A stretch of DNA of 64,000 bases from Microglena sp. YARC (GCA_022414725.1 CM039464.1:26391566-26455565), one strand, 5' to 3'; positions 44,401 to 52,849 are shown, numbered from the stretch's first letter. Notes: a model not told the origin generated them from the letters alone. Numbers and translations: made by a program.

Positions 44401-46670
44401 GATTGCAGCGGCAGTTCAGCAGAGGGGAACGAAAGGATGTCATTGGATGCAGACTCCATGGCATCCTCATCCCATCCCATCCTCCTACAGACACGGCCAT
44501 CAAAAATGGTTACCTGGGATTGTTGGTTGGCCCCAGTGAAAGCAGACAGGCTCTCCCCTTCAACCTCACTCCTCGTAATGAGACACACTATTTATTTATT
44601 ATTTATTTATTTATTTGTTTATTTATTTACCTAGGAGAGGTCCATAGATGCAGCTTCAGCAAAGCCCCATGACAGCATCAGCAAAGCCCCATGACGTCAT
44701 CAGCAAAGCCCCATGACGTCATCAGCAAAGCCCTATGACAGCATCAGTAAAGCCCCATGACGTCATCAGCAAAGCCCCATGACGTCATCAGCACAGCCCC
44801 ATGACGTCATCAGCAAAGCCCCATGACAGCATCAGCAAAGCCCCATGACAGCATCAGCAAAGCCCCATGACGTCATCAGCAAAGCCCCATGACGTCATCA
44901 GCAAAGCCCCATGACGTCATCAGCAAAGCCCCATGACAGCATCAGCAAAGCCCCATGACAGCATCAGCAAAGCCCCATGACAGCATCAGCAAAGCCCCAT
45001 GACGTCATCAGCAAAGCATATCCAATTTTCACATTTCATCTCCAGACAACCACGGCCACCAATGTATGTTGGATGAATGTTGCTAAAGTAAGGTAAAGGT
45101 AGCTTAATCCGCTAAAGGCACTTGCTCACCCATGATATCAGAAGGGGCTTAACCGGGTGGGGGTGGGGGTGGGGGTGGGGGTGGGGGGGGGGGGGCTAAA
45201 CTGAACCCCAAACGGAGATTCCCTCAGTTCGTGCTACAGCGATCATTAAATTCTTCGATATACCAAAAGTATTAACCTGGAAGATGCTAACGAGCTCAGG
45301 CTTGGTTGGTACAAAGGTACCAGATTTGATCAATCCCATCCTGGCAAGTATTTACCTGCCCTGGGAAGCCAGGTCAATGGACGCAGGTTTAGCCGCCATA
45401 AAGTCATCATCAAAGCCACACCACCTGTACTTATTTATTTATTCATTCATTTATTTATTTATTTACCTGGGAAAGAAGGTCCATGGACGCACGTTTGGAT
45501 GCCATGACGTCATGAGCAAAGCCACACTATCTGTATTTATTTATCTATTTATGTATATATTTATTTACCTGGGAAATGAGGTCAAACACAGGTTTGGACG
45601 CCATGAAGTCATCATCAAAGCCACACTATCTGTATTTATTTATCTATTTATGTTTTGATTTATTTACCTGGGAAATGAGGTCAAACGCAGGTTTGGACGC
45701 TATGAAGTCATCATCAAAGCCACACCACCTGTATTTATTTATATATTTATTTATTTATTATTTATTTATTTACCTGGGAAATGAGGTCAATAGACGCAGG
45801 TTAAGCCGCTTTGACGTGATCAGCAAAGCGAGACCATCTGTATTTATAATTTTTTTTATTTACCTGGGAAACGAGATCAAACGACGCAGGTTTAGCCGCA
45901 ATAAAGTCATCATCAAAGCCAAGCTGAGAGGCCTGCCTCTTCACCTCCCTTTGCATCTGCATGGTGGGTCCTGCTGGAGCTGAGCCACGTAGATCTGCGT
46001 GGTGTGTGTATGTGTGTATGTGTGTGTTTGTGTGTATGTGTGTGTGTGTTTGTGTGCGTATGCGTGTACAGCGAATTATACAATAGTATCAAATGAATAA
46101 ATAAAAACTGAAATAAATAAACAAATAAATAAATAAATAAACAAAGAAATGAATAAGTAAATACAAAATAAAATAAATAAATAAATAAGTAAATCAATCA
46201 ATCAATCAATGAATACAAACTAAAATAATCCAAAATATGATAAATGGTTTTGGGTCTGCAAAAACACAATAAATACAAACAGAAAAAACACAATAAATAC
46301 AAACGGCAGAAACACAATTTATACAAACTCCAAAATCACAATAAATACAAACGGCAAAAACACAATAAATACAAACAGCCATAACACCTCCACCTCACCC
46401 CACCTCACCTCCAAAAGTATCCCTAGCCCAAAATGTTACGGAACACTGCCCAGCACCACTACCCACTCAACACAAACTTCAAACAAATCCAAATTTAAAC
46501 AACACCACCTGTCAATAGCACCAACTTTAAACAACACCAACTGTAAACAACACCAACTGTACACCGCACCAACTTTAAACAACAACAATATAATCAACAC
46601 CAACTGTAAACAACACCAACTTTAAACAACACCAACAGTACACAGCAACAACTTTAAACAACACCAACTT

Positions 46671-46716
<46 letters not shown>

Positions 46717-48631
46717 CTATAAACAACACCAACTTAAAACATCACCAACTGTATTGAGCAACAATTTTAAACAACACCAACTGTGAGGCTAGAGTCTGAT
46801 AAAAATATTGCTTGGGGTTCAGTTCATCCATGCTTTTTTGTGTTGGCCCTTCCTGTCACGGTTGGGCAAGTTCTTTTAGCCTCTTAGCCTACCCCTTGAC
46901 TGATACATACATACATACATACATACATACATCTATGTATTTGTAAATAAATAAATAAATACATACATACACACATACATACATACATACATACATACAT
47001 ACATACATACATACATACATACATACATACATACAAACATAAGTCTGCAAAACCACCTCACCTCCAAAAATGTCCCTAGCCCAATCTGGAGTGGAGTCAC
47101 CATGTGCCCCGGCACCACTACCCACACTGCTCCCTGTACTGCTCCTTGTACTGCCTATGTTGGTGCCAACTGACACCCGCCCTGAAGTACGGCTGGGTGC
47201 TGCCGAAATGCTAGGGGATGCGAGAGGAGTGGAGGCGGGGGGGCTGGAAGAGGAGGGTTGGCCAGAGGAGGTGGGTGGCTGAAAGGACAAGGAAGAGATG
47301 AAGTTGGGTGGCTTCTCCTTGGCCCCATCTTCTTGCAATACCTCGGTGGTCTCATCAAGAAGCTTGGTCTGTACGGTGGGGGGGGCGGTGGAGGGGTGGG
47401 GGATGGGGGGAGTTGAGGTGGGGGGGGTGGGGAGTTGGGGGGGGGGGGGGGGGGGGAGCTCTTGCAATAACTCAGCGGTTTCATCAAAAAGCTTTGGGGT
47501 TTTGGGGGGAGGGTTTGGGGGAAATAGGGGGAAGAGGGGAGAAGGGACAGCGCTATGGGACAGGTTGAAGATGAGGATGAGGATGAGGATGAGGATGAGG
47601 ATGAGGATGAGGATGAGGATGAGGATGAGGATGAGGATGAGGATGAGGATGAGGATGAGGATGAGAATATGGATGGGGATAGGGATGGGGATAAGGATGA
47701 GGATAGAGATGAGGATGAGGATAAGGATGGGGATAGGGATGGGGATAAGGATGGGGATGAGGATGAGGATGAGGATGAGGATGAGGATGAGGATGAGGAT
47801 GAGGATGAGGATGGGGATAAGGATGGGAATGAGGATGAGGATGAGGAGGAGGAAGAGGAAGAGGATGAGGATGAGGATGAGGATGAGGATGAGGATGAGG
47901 ATAAGGATAAGGATGAGGATGAGGATAAGGATAAGGATAAGGATGGGGATGAGGATGAGGATGAGGATGAGGATGAGGATGAGGATGAGGATGAGGATGA
48001 GGATGGGGATGGGGATGGGGATGAGGAAGAGGATGCAGATGAGGATGAGGATGAGAATGAGGATAAGGATGAGGATAGCGATGAGGATGAGGATGAGGAT
48101 GAGGATGAGGATGAGGATGAGGATGAGGATGAGGATGAGGATGAGCATGAGGATAGCGATGAGGATAGCGATGAGGATGAGGATGAGGATGAGGATGAGG
48201 ATGAGGATGAGGATGGGGATGAGGATGGGGATGAGGATAAGGATTAGGATGAGGATGAGGATGAGGATGAGGATGAGGATGAGGATGGGGATGAGGATAA
48301 GGATAAGGATAAGGATAAGGATGAGGACGAGGATGAGGATGAGGATGAGGATAAGGATAAGGATAAGGATGGCATGACATGACATGACATGACATTATTA
48401 TAGGGTTACAAAGGTACCAATATGCTGTTGAGGATTACACTCTTCCGGGGGCCTAACAGAGCAAGCGCGTGAGCGTAGGGGTGGTCAATGGAGCTCCCAC
48501 CTGACTAACAGTGATACAACATCATACTGAATAAAAACATGATCAACTGAAACCCATATAACCAGATAAACATGTGCGCACCATACCCCCCCCACCCCTC
48601 CACCCCCAAATACACACACACGCACACACAC

Positions 48632-48668
<37 letters not shown>

Positions 48669-48944
48669 GTACGATACTGCTATACGCAGGTATTAAACAG
48701 ATGTTCCCAGATGACTAACCGCACTGCACGCAAAGAAAAAAATAGGATAAAAATACAAAAATAGAGACATTGAAAGAAAAAAACATAAAAGAACATACAA
48801 CAGAGCCTTACCGCACATGATCAACTGAAACCCATTTAACTAGATCAGCATATGCGCACCTTGCCCCCCCCCCACCCCACACACCCCACACACGCACATG
48901 GACACACACACACGCACACATACACACACACACACACGCACGCA

Positions 48945-48976
<32 letters not shown>

Positions 48977-49102
48977 CACACGCACACACACACACTCACT
49001 CACTCACCAAAATATGTTCCAGTCACTTACCGCGCGAGCGATGATGGCCTTGGCTCTCTCCTGTGCAGCTGTGGCGTCACTGGCCTGGGGTCTCAGTTCC
49101 GA
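28390..49102 (-). CDS. ESV1: ESV1/LESV-like tryptophan-rich starch-associated protein
   Basis: Family members bind starch in plastids and affect granule organisation and turnover. Exons joined by splice sites: 49102-49031, 47368-47062, 45994-45864, 43553-43369, 39537-39450, 38685-38509, about 36975-36860, 34922-34780, 33761-33604, 28513-28390 (TAG). Phases agree at every join except 38509/36975, where a small exon or another acceptor is likely. The N-terminal part is Ser/Pro-rich and acidic. The W-rich core reads [111 protein letters not shown] and [19 protein letters not shown], which is the order seen in plant ESV1/LESV. The final exon is acidic ([17 protein letters not shown]). ESV1 versus LESV is not resolved. 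The start codon is not identified; a further 5' exon ends at 51567. Confidence 0.8.
28545..28850. repeat. (ATTAC)n and (AAT)n microsatellites
   Basis: CATTA/ATTAC pentamers at 28545-28700 then AAT trinucleotides at 28710-28845, in the last intron of the ESV1-like gene. Confidence 0.95.
28978..29007. repeat. Poly-C tract (about 29)
   Basis: Uninterrupted C run flanked by GGTACC and GGGCCC. Confidence 0.9.
29201..29893 (+). CDS. Zinc-finger protein with a PIP box, intronic and antisense to the ESV1-like gene
   Basis: Intact 230-codon ORF, ATG to TGA. Three Cys/His clusters: residues ~47-70 (CTCPLCARS...FEQHMKFC), ~79-98 (CKCGKVW...ETHRASC) and ~174-195 ([21 protein letters not shown]). Residues ~109-116 are QQKISNFF, an exact match to the PCNA-interacting motif Q-x-x-I-x-x-F-F, followed by GVKP. 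A basic patch ([11 protein letters not shown]) follows. No TATA box or TGTAA signal is obvious. It lies 690 bp past the last ESV1-like exon, in a 5-kb intron that also holds a hAT fragment. It may be a host gene or a transposon accessory protein; I do not recognise a named family. Confidence 0.6.
   Translation: MDVSISTAKSNGTIEESIHDESPSKRQHVDMSDSRLLSDDDDGCTCPLCARSATDFVGSEQFEQHMKFCKGTQAKIPPCKCGKVWTAADDVETHRASCFVYKALKPLSGQQKISNFFGVKPASTATAKAVHPGCTPSNNKGQQAAIIYKAKYFKKYSQKANLGDKAACTNTPLVCPHCPATIWKYGMESHHKEKHSGVAQVPPIGAYEVAHMAVMMSKLKPRQPRLQFLV
30022..30130. mobile_element. Truncated MITE (AGCTTCTAGGCAGCT family)
   Basis: GGCTTTTATTTTAGGCCACA then GCAGCTTCTAGGCAGCTCCC; the distal half is missing. 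Confidence 0.6.
30437..30625. repeat. Poly-C (about 32) and (AAT)n microsatellite
   Basis: C run at 30437-30468, then AAT/ATT trinucleotides at 30530-30622. Confidence 0.95.
30635..30705 (-). repeat. Distant copy of an ESV1-like exon segment (VxMWG...NWDYV)
   Basis: Sequence and partial frame match exon 33761-33604 around its [14 protein letters not shown] part, with substitutions. Further copies are at 33475-33540 and 32766-32800 (the exon 3' edge HFG plus GTAAGC donor). All are downstream of the exon in transcript order. Confidence 0.7.
30928..30988. mobile_element. MITE terminal fragment
   Basis: GGAGCTGCCTAGAAGCTGCT then AGCCCCAAAAAGAAACAGTG, the right end of the hAT-type MITE family. 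Confidence 0.6.
31085..31475. repeat. Large inverted repeat plus direct copy
   Basis: Arms of about 60 bp (31139-31203 and 31207-31271) fold around the centre TGATCA, with CTCCTCCCGGGACATGCATT opposite a CGGGAGG-containing arm. The left arm and its 5' flank (ACCATAG-.GAGAGCTTGGCTGTGG) recur directly at 31355-31470. Looks like two transposon ends head to head. Confidence 0.75.
31706..32487 (+). pseudogene. hAT-like transposase N-terminal fragment, frameshifted
   Basis: First frame from ATG 31706: a BED-like finger region (KGKWNKLL ... [14 protein letters not shown]...YNTH). A frame change in an A run near 31987-31992 leads to [20 protein letters not shown], an acidic linker, then [20 protein letters not shown], the hAT motif preceding the catalytic fold. 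The frame ends at 32487 before any DDE/RNase H core. It sits antisense in the last ESV1-like intron. Confidence 0.65.
32905..33462. repeat. ~550-bp dispersed repeat, copy 1
   Basis: Nearly identical to 40018-40545 in the same orientation, from AAAGAAATCATGGTCGTGGT to CTCGCCCTAACTTGA. Includes CGCGTAACCGACTTAACCGA and CCTGATTTCGGTAGCGCTAC. No protein signature; flanked by AT microsatellite. Probably a non-autonomous element or segmental duplication within one gene. Confidence 0.85.
33820..34185 (-). repeat. Three copies of an ESV1-like exon 5' edge with acceptor
   Basis: The start of exon 33761-33604 ([13 protein letters not shown]) and its CATCAG acceptor recur at about 33830-33885, 33950-34010 and 34115-34170, upstream of the exon. 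Confidence 0.85.
34010..34765. repeat. GGTTGG/GGTGG-rich minisatellite (~60-bp units)
   Basis: Units such as GGTGGTTGAAGGACGTGGTT then GGAAGGTGGTTTAGGTGGTT repeat about ten times, directly downstream of exon 34922-34780 in transcript order. Confidence 0.9.
34965..35730. repeat. (GGTT)n/(GTTT)n compound microsatellite
   Basis: About 760 bp of GGTT, GTTT and TTGGTTGA units. The Gly/Trp/Leu/Val open frame is an artefact. Confidence 0.95.
35818..35890. repeat. 21-bp repeat, about three copies
   Basis: TATGCATGGCTCATCACGTAT repeated; resembles the ATGCATGACTCAT satellite at 6095. Confidence 0.8.
36255..36620 (-). repeat. Copies of an ESV1-like exon 3' edge plus donor, with (AAAT)n
   Basis: The [14 protein letters not shown]...WHEKW segment ending exon 36860 recurs at about 36550-36610 with its GTGAGTGGTG donor, and in diverged form at 36255-36345. 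(AAAT)n tracts at 36350-36510, 36620-36720 and 36755-36815 separate them. Confidence 0.8.
36998..37845. repeat. (GGTT)/(GGAT)/(GGCT) tetranucleotide minisatellite
   Basis: About 850 bp, with higher-order units of roughly 60-120 bp (GATGGTTGGTCGGTTGGCTG). The 300-codon open frames are artefacts. Confidence 0.95.
38020..38400 (-). repeat. Three copies of an ESV1-like exon 3' edge (RIERTAHKW)
   Basis: GAGCAGTACGCTCAATCCTC and neighbouring coding sequence from the end of exon 38685-38509 recur at about 38030-38095, 38225-38275 and 38335-38395, with CTCCTCCCCACTC-rich spacers. Confidence 0.85.
38695..39260 (-). repeat. Copies of an ESV1-like exon 5' edge ([10 protein letters not shown]) with acceptor
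   Basis: GCCTCCCAGTGGCACTCCTC-AAAGTTGACC recurs at about 38935-38970, 39048-39085 and 39167-39200, upstream of exon 38685-38509. GAGTTGAGTT and GGGGTGAGG tracts lie between. The last two units are ~118 bp long and almost identical. Confidence 0.88.
39278..39325 (-). repeat. Copy of an ESV1-like exon 3' edge (ASADGK) plus donor
   Basis: Matches the end of exon 39537-39450; the last Gly codon differs synonymously (GGC versus GGA). The GTGAGATGT donor is retained. Confidence 0.75.
39850..40025. repeat. (TATAA)n microsatellite
   Basis: Nearly perfect pentamer array. The same repeat at 41526-41660 and 42720-42757 flanks the TIR element. Confidence 0.97.
40018..40545. repeat. ~530-bp dispersed repeat, copy 2
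   Basis: Counterpart of 32905-33462. Its last ~110 bp are duplicated in diverged form at 40550-40660 (TTCTTCCCACTGCAT-GAGAAACATGTCG). Confidence 0.85.
40985..41510. repeat. G-rich intronic tract with duplicated segments and poly-G
   Basis: G runs at 40991-41010 and 41439-41479 (about 40 G). A ~60-bp block with AACC-AGCCC-AAA-AGGTGTGGCC is present at 41270-41300, 41380-41420 and, in part, 41490-41515. Confidence 0.8.
41661..42720. mobile_element. Non-autonomous DNA transposon, 1.06 kb, with perfect TIRs
   Basis: Termini 41661-41682 and 42699-42720 are exact reverse complements (TATCTCCATAGG...AAGTC). The element sits inside a (TATAA)n array, compatible with a TA target duplication as in Tc1/mariner-type elements. 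The interior is AT-rich with short frames only and no transposase. It lies in the intron between ESV1-like exons 43553-43369 and 39537-39450. Confidence 0.85.
42865..42925. repeat. (CTATC)n microsatellite
   Basis: About twelve perfect units. Confidence 0.95.
43085..43160 (-). repeat. Copy of an ESV1-like exon 3' edge ([15 protein letters not shown])
   Basis: Matches the second half of exon 43553-43369, about 210 bp downstream of it. 43205-43350 between them is a GTACACAAAGCAGTACAC-type repeat. Confidence 0.8.
43680..44475 (-). repeat. Four to five copies of an ESV1-like exon 5' edge with acceptor
   Basis: The start of exon 43553 ([20 protein letters not shown]) and its TGCAG acceptor recur at about 43690-43770, 43845-43915, 43995-44075 and 44190-44265, with a diverged version at 44385-44450. 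(ATTTT)n tracts separate the units (spacing about 150-190 bp). Confidence 0.9.
44515..44640 (+). mobile_element. LINE 3' tail copy with (ATTT)n
   Basis: TTGGCCCCAGTGAAAGCAGA ... CCTCGTAATGAGACACACTA then ATTT units; same family as 5655 and 24345. Confidence 0.6.
44648..45018. repeat. 22-bp satellite, about 17 copies, with TGACGTCA
   Basis: The unit AGCAAAGCCCCATGACGTCATC alternates with a GACAGCATC variant. About ten copies contain the perfect palindrome TGACGTCA. The unit resembles the coding end of exon 45994-45864 (AAAGTCATCATCAAAGCC, encoding GFDDDF), whose copies lie just upstream. Confidence 0.93.
45355..45835 (-). repeat. Five copies of an ESV1-like exon 3' edge plus donor
   Basis: The last ~55 bp of exon 45994-45864 ([15 protein letters not shown]) with GTAAATAAAT donor recur at about 45358-45418, 45468-45528, 45568-45630, 45668-45727 and 45770-45830. 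The period is about 100 bp, with ATTT microsatellite in each unit. Most keep the reading frame. Confidence 0.93.
46255..46385. repeat. ~27-bp repeat AAACACAATAAATACAAACGGC
   Basis: Five units, following an (AAAT)n/(TG)n stretch at 46000-46210. Confidence 0.85.
46400..46475 (-). repeat. Copy of an ESV1-like exon 3' edge (WARDxFG) plus donor
   Basis: Matches the end of exon 47368-47062, including GSGAG...WARD and the GTGAGG donor. Confidence 0.75.
46485..46790. repeat. CAACACCAACTTTAAA minisatellite with (CAA)n
   Basis: About 15 units of 15-17 bp, with a (CAA)n run at 46678-46715. Confidence 0.9.
46905..47040. repeat. (ACAT)n microsatellite
   Basis: Two blocks broken by AAAT units. Confidence 0.95.
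47455..47500 (-). repeat. Copy of an ESV1-like exon 5' edge (LxDETxExLQE)
   Basis: Matches the start of exon 47368-47062; located 90 bp upstream behind poly-G. Confidence 0.75.
47556..48370. repeat. (GATGAG)n hexanucleotide satellite, 0.8 kb
   Basis: GATGAG with GATAAG and GATGGG variants. All frames are open in places (Asp-Glu, Met-Arg, His-Pro, Ile-Leu), none with coding evidence. Lies within the intron between exons 49102-49031 and 47368-47062. Confidence 0.95.
48535..48855. repeat. Duplicated CATGATCAACTGAAACCCAT segment with (AAT)n and (CA)n
   Basis: A ~50-bp block occurs at 48538-48590 and 48816-48868. The second copy carries CTTAC (a potential minus-strand donor). (AAT)n is at 48635-48668 and (CA/CG)n at 48900-49000. 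Confidence 0.75.
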
Positions 49103-49184
49103 CTGTGACAGCAGGAGTGTTTGATACATATATTACACATATTTGTATTTGTAATTAATTTAATTTATTATTTTTATTTTATCT

Positions 49185-49845
49185 CATTTGAGCAATGGCG
49201 TCCTTGGCTCTTTTCTGCACAGCTGTGGCACCACTGACCATTGGTCTCAGTTACGACTGCATGACAGAAGGAGTGTTGGAGGGAGAAGATGAGATGCAGC
49301 AGGCTGAGGGGCGTTGTATTTTGGGTGTACGGTGTGGGAATTGGAAGAGGGCGAGCAGCCCAGAGTTGGCTAAAAAAACATGTAACAATCGAATCAAATC
49401 AAATCCCCCCACCTCCATCTCTTTATTCACAGCCTGCCCTGCAAACCGTTATCTTCCAGCACCTCATTCATGCTATACATCTGCATCAGGCTACTCGTGC
49501 ATCATCATTCCCCGTTTGTTTTAGGTTGGTCCTTGAGATTTCGTCCCCCCACGAAAATATGGAGACCGTAATTTGTATTTTGGGTGTATGTATGACGCAT
49601 ATTTATAGTTTGTTTTTACTATCTCCTGTGCAGCTGTGTCGTCACTGGCCTGGGGTCTCAGTTCCGACTACATGCCAGCAGGATTGGTGGTGGGAGCAGG
49701 TGAGAGGCAGCAGGCTTAGGGTTGTTATATATGGGGTGTATGTATTACACATATTTGTGGTTCACTTTTGTTTGCTCTCTCCTGTGCAGCTGTGTCGTCA
49801 CTGGCCTGGGGTCTCAGTTCCGACTACATCACAGCAGGAGTAGTG
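49185..49845 (-). repeat. Three copies of an ESV1-like exon 5' edge with acceptor
   Basis: The start of exon 49102-49031 ([15 protein letters not shown]) recurs at about 49205-49258, 49620-49672 and 49770-49832, each upstream of the exon and linked by TTGGGTGTATGTAT...CACATATTT segments. Confidence 0.85.
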
Positions 49846-50127
49846 GTGGGAGCAGGTGAGAGGCAGCAGGCTTAGGGTCGATATATTTGGGGTGTATGTA
49901 TCACACATATTTTTATTTGAAATTAATGTAATTTATTGTTTTCATTTTTATTTAATTTTAGTGGTGGTGGCCTAACAACGATTCACAAACAATGATATAT
50001 GTACTCTGTTTGTGTACGGTGTGTGTATGCTATATTATCATGTTCACCAAAGCCTCCTGCCTTGCATACCTCCCAGCATAGACATTGAAATCACCACAGC
50101 ACTCTCTCTCTATATATTGTATTTTCA

Positions 50128-50312
50128 GCTACAAGCAGCAGCTTCTAGGCAGATTCCTGAGCCAGCCAATGGGCCAAGCCCCAAGGCGACAACAGTACAT
50201 GAAATATGGTTGCATCAGCTTTAAGGTGCACTAGGTTGCATCAGGTTTGGCTGAATAGCCAGTCAGGAAACCTTTCTAGAAGCTGCTGCTCGTAGCTGAA
50301 AATAAAAGCTAT
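50128..50312. mobile_element. MITE (AGCTTCTAGGCAG family)
   Basis: TTTTCAGCTACAAGCAGCAG ... GCTCGTAGCTGAAAATAAAAG, about 185 bp with inverted ends. Confidence 0.75.
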
Positions 50313-50602
50313 GCCTTTCTCCCTCCCTCCCTCCCTCCCTCCCTCCCTCCCTAGCTACCCCCCAATCAATAAGACCATACACAACCTTACAGCATCCTGC
50401 ACCCTGTGTAGGTTGCTAAACAGGTGTCCAGGGTGTTCAACACCTGTTTGTGTGCATCATTGGTTCAGCACGCAGTTGTTTAACAGGTGTTTAACACCCT
50501 GAACACCTGTTCAACAACCTGAACAGGGTGCAGGCTGCCGTAGGGCAAGGGAGGCAGGGAGGTAAACACGGCAAACACTGAGAAGTCACTACATAATATG
50601 TG

Positions 50603-50958
50603 AGCTATTTACAAGCATGCTATTTACAAGTATGCTATTTACAAGTATGCTATTTACAAGCATACTATTTACAAGTATGCTATTTACAAGTATGCTATTT
50701 ACAAGTATGCTACTTACAAGTATGCTATTTACAAGTATGCTATTTACAAGTATGCTATTTACAAGCATACTATTTACAAGTATGCTATTTACAAGTATGC
50801 TATTTACAAGTATGCTATTTACAAGTATGCTATTTACAAGTATGCTATTTACAAGTATGCTATTTACAAGTATGCTATTTACAAGTATGCTATTTACAAG
50901 TATGCTATTTACAAGCATGCTATTTACAAGTATGCTATTTACAAGCATGCTATTTACA
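50603..50958. repeat. 15-bp satellite TATGCTATTTACAAG, about 24 copies
   Basis: Nearly homogeneous; variants are CATGC and CATAC. The frames (CYLQV and LFTSM repeats) are artefacts. Confidence 0.97.
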
Positions 50959-50989
50959 TTAAACAGTACATCATTAGTTTCTTTCTAGA

Positions 50990-51285
50990 TGTTCATAAGT
51001 CCACCTTGACTCCGTCAAGCCGCGGGCACATTTGGAGTCCAGTAGGGCACCAGGAAAATATAATCCCATCATCACCATATCATGCCTACTTCAAACAATG
51101 AGAAACAAATGGGCACACAAGATTATATAAAACCAATGATACATTTACATGTATGCTATAATCACCACTAAGTTCCTTTCCTGTTCCTAGGTTGGACAAG
51201 TCCATAAAGCATATCATACTTCCCTCAAACACTCATTTTTTGATTTTTTTTAGTTGCATGTTACATCCACCACTGCACCATATCA
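50990..51285. other. Gene-free interval
   Basis: AT-rich sequence with weak internal duplication (ATATCATGC-TACCTC-AACACT, related to the exon copies at 51287-51380). Nothing else recognised. Confidence 0.4.
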
Positions 51286-51286
51286 T

Positions 51287-51380
51287 GCTTACCTCGAACA
51301 CTAGGAAATCAGACAGAGATGACACACCCGTCAATACATCATATCATGCTTACCTCAAACACTGGTAAGTCACTACACAA
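51287..51380 (-). repeat. Copies of the upstream exon's 3' edge (SSLSDFLVFE) plus donor
   Basis: At about 51287-51335 the last 11 codons of the exon ending at 51567 recur. Differences are confined to third positions (for example GTA/GTG, TCG/TCA, GAC/GAT, TTT/TTC). The GTAAGC donor is retained. A shorter trace is at 51350-51375. Confidence 0.8.
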
Positions 51381-51566
51381 TGGGACACATAAGATTATAT
51401 ACAACCAATGATACGTTTTCATGTATGCTATATTCACCACAAAATGCCTTTCCTGTTTTAAGGTTGGACAAGTCCATAAAGCGGATCAAACTTACCTCAA
51501 CAAAATATTGTTTGGTATTTTTTGTTTTTGCATGCTACATCCACCACTGCACCATATCATGCTTAC

Positions 51567-51763
51567 CTCAAACACTAGGAAGTCAGACAGAGACGATACC
51601 CCTGCAAGGCTTCCTGTCGCCCTCAGGGGAGGATGGAGCAAGCCTCTGCCTGACCTCTCCAGCAATGCAACGGAATTCAAATTTAAATAAAAATTAAAAG
51701 TCGGCCTCTTCAGCAATGCTGGACAGCACGGGTGGCTCCTGCATCCTATACGACTCGTGCACC
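51567..51763 (-). CDS. Probable further 5' exon of the ESV1-like gene
   Basis: The exon's 3' end is at 51567 (GTAAGC donor), encoding LRATGSLAGVSSLSDFLVFE in phase 0, which suits the next exon at 49102. Its 5' boundary is unclear. An acceptor-like CTAG|GTGCACGAG at 51763 starts a frame (VHESYRMQEPPVLSSIAEE) that stops in an AT-rich stretch. A related GTGCATAAGCCGTGTAGGAA is at about 52330-52350. Assignment to the same gene rests on strand, phase and spacing only. Confidence 0.4.
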
Positions 51764-52413
51764 TAGAAAAGAAAGGGTGTGTGTATGTGTGTGTGTATGT
51801 GTGTATATGTGTGTGTGTATGTGTGTATTTGGGTAGCCAAATAGGCTAAAGGGACTTGCCCAACCTTCAAAACAGGAAAGGCAATTGAAACAAAAAACTG
51901 GTGAACTGAACACCAACAAGAAAGGGTGGACAAATAGGTAGCTACATGAGCTTTCCGCTACCTCACCCTCCAACCTCCCTGCTCCCTGCTCCTCCCCCCC
52001 CCACCACCACCACCCCACACACACACCCCACCCCGACACACACACACAAACATACTAAAAAAACAAGGAAGAGCAATTTAATTGGAGGGGTTCAGGCTTG
52101 GCGGATTTTTCCCCCGTCGACGCGCAAATTAAGCGACTCGATGAAACCACAGGAAACTAGTCACAAATGCCCCCCCTAACACCCCGGGCTTCGCGCTTCG
52201 CGCTCAGCAAACTTCAGGGTGGCATTTGTGACTAGTTTAGCTAGACCCATGCGTCGCCATGCAGCGACGGAATGACGACGCATCGCACATGGGAAAAAAC
52301 AGTGATTGGTGGATGGGTGCTCCTGCTTCCTACACGGCTTATGCACCTGCCACTGACAGGGTGAGAACAATTCCATTTGATGGGGATGGATGTGATCCTG
52401 ATTGCTACACTTA

Positions 52414-52619
52414 AAAAGTAATGTTACCGCCTGGTGGGGCGTGGTATCAAGGGAGCCCCGTTTTCCGGTGGTAGGGAACGGGCTGCTACTTTACCTTAGC
52501 AAAGGTAACATGGCGGTTGACAGCGGCAGCGAAAACTAAAGCGCACCCGTAGAGTTTCAAACAAGGCACCTTCGTCGTTCAAGGAGCTCTATCATCGAGC
52601 CATTCGTAGAAACGGGGAT
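52414..52619 (-). mobile_element. tRNA-derived SINE, copy 1, with 12-bp target duplication
   Basis: 206 bp flanked by TTGCTACACTTA (52402-52413 and 52620-52631). The 5' head on the minus strand has an A-box-like TGGCTCGATGATAGAGC and a degenerate B box. The body (GTTCCCTACCACCGGAAAA... CACCAGGCGGTAACATTAC) matches 62288-62489. Confidence 0.8.
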
Positions 52620-52849
52620 TTGCTACACTTATATTACTTGATCCTGGGTCCTCCGTTGTATCCTTACGATTTCTGGGGACAATATCATGTAGTGCTTGTT
52701 AATAGCCTGTCCGGATAGTCTATAGTTATCTTGATTATTTGAGGATGGGCATGTCCTTTTGACCCAAATGGCTACCCCCTGGCCTGTAACAAACAAACCA
52801 ATATATATATGCCGGATGTGCATATTACACAGCCCTAGTCACTTAAACT

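Noticed and set aside
44430..44510. Possible extra ESV1-like exon ([14 protein letters not shown])
   Set aside because: Flanking exons 45994-45864 and 43553-43369 already join in phase. The segment adjoins a diverged exon-edge copy and a LINE tail.
46889..48385. 498-codon frame (Ile-Leu, His-Pro, Asp-Glu or Met-Arg repeats)
   Set aside because: Hexanucleotide (GATGAG)n satellite; only the 47062-47368 portion is a supported exon.
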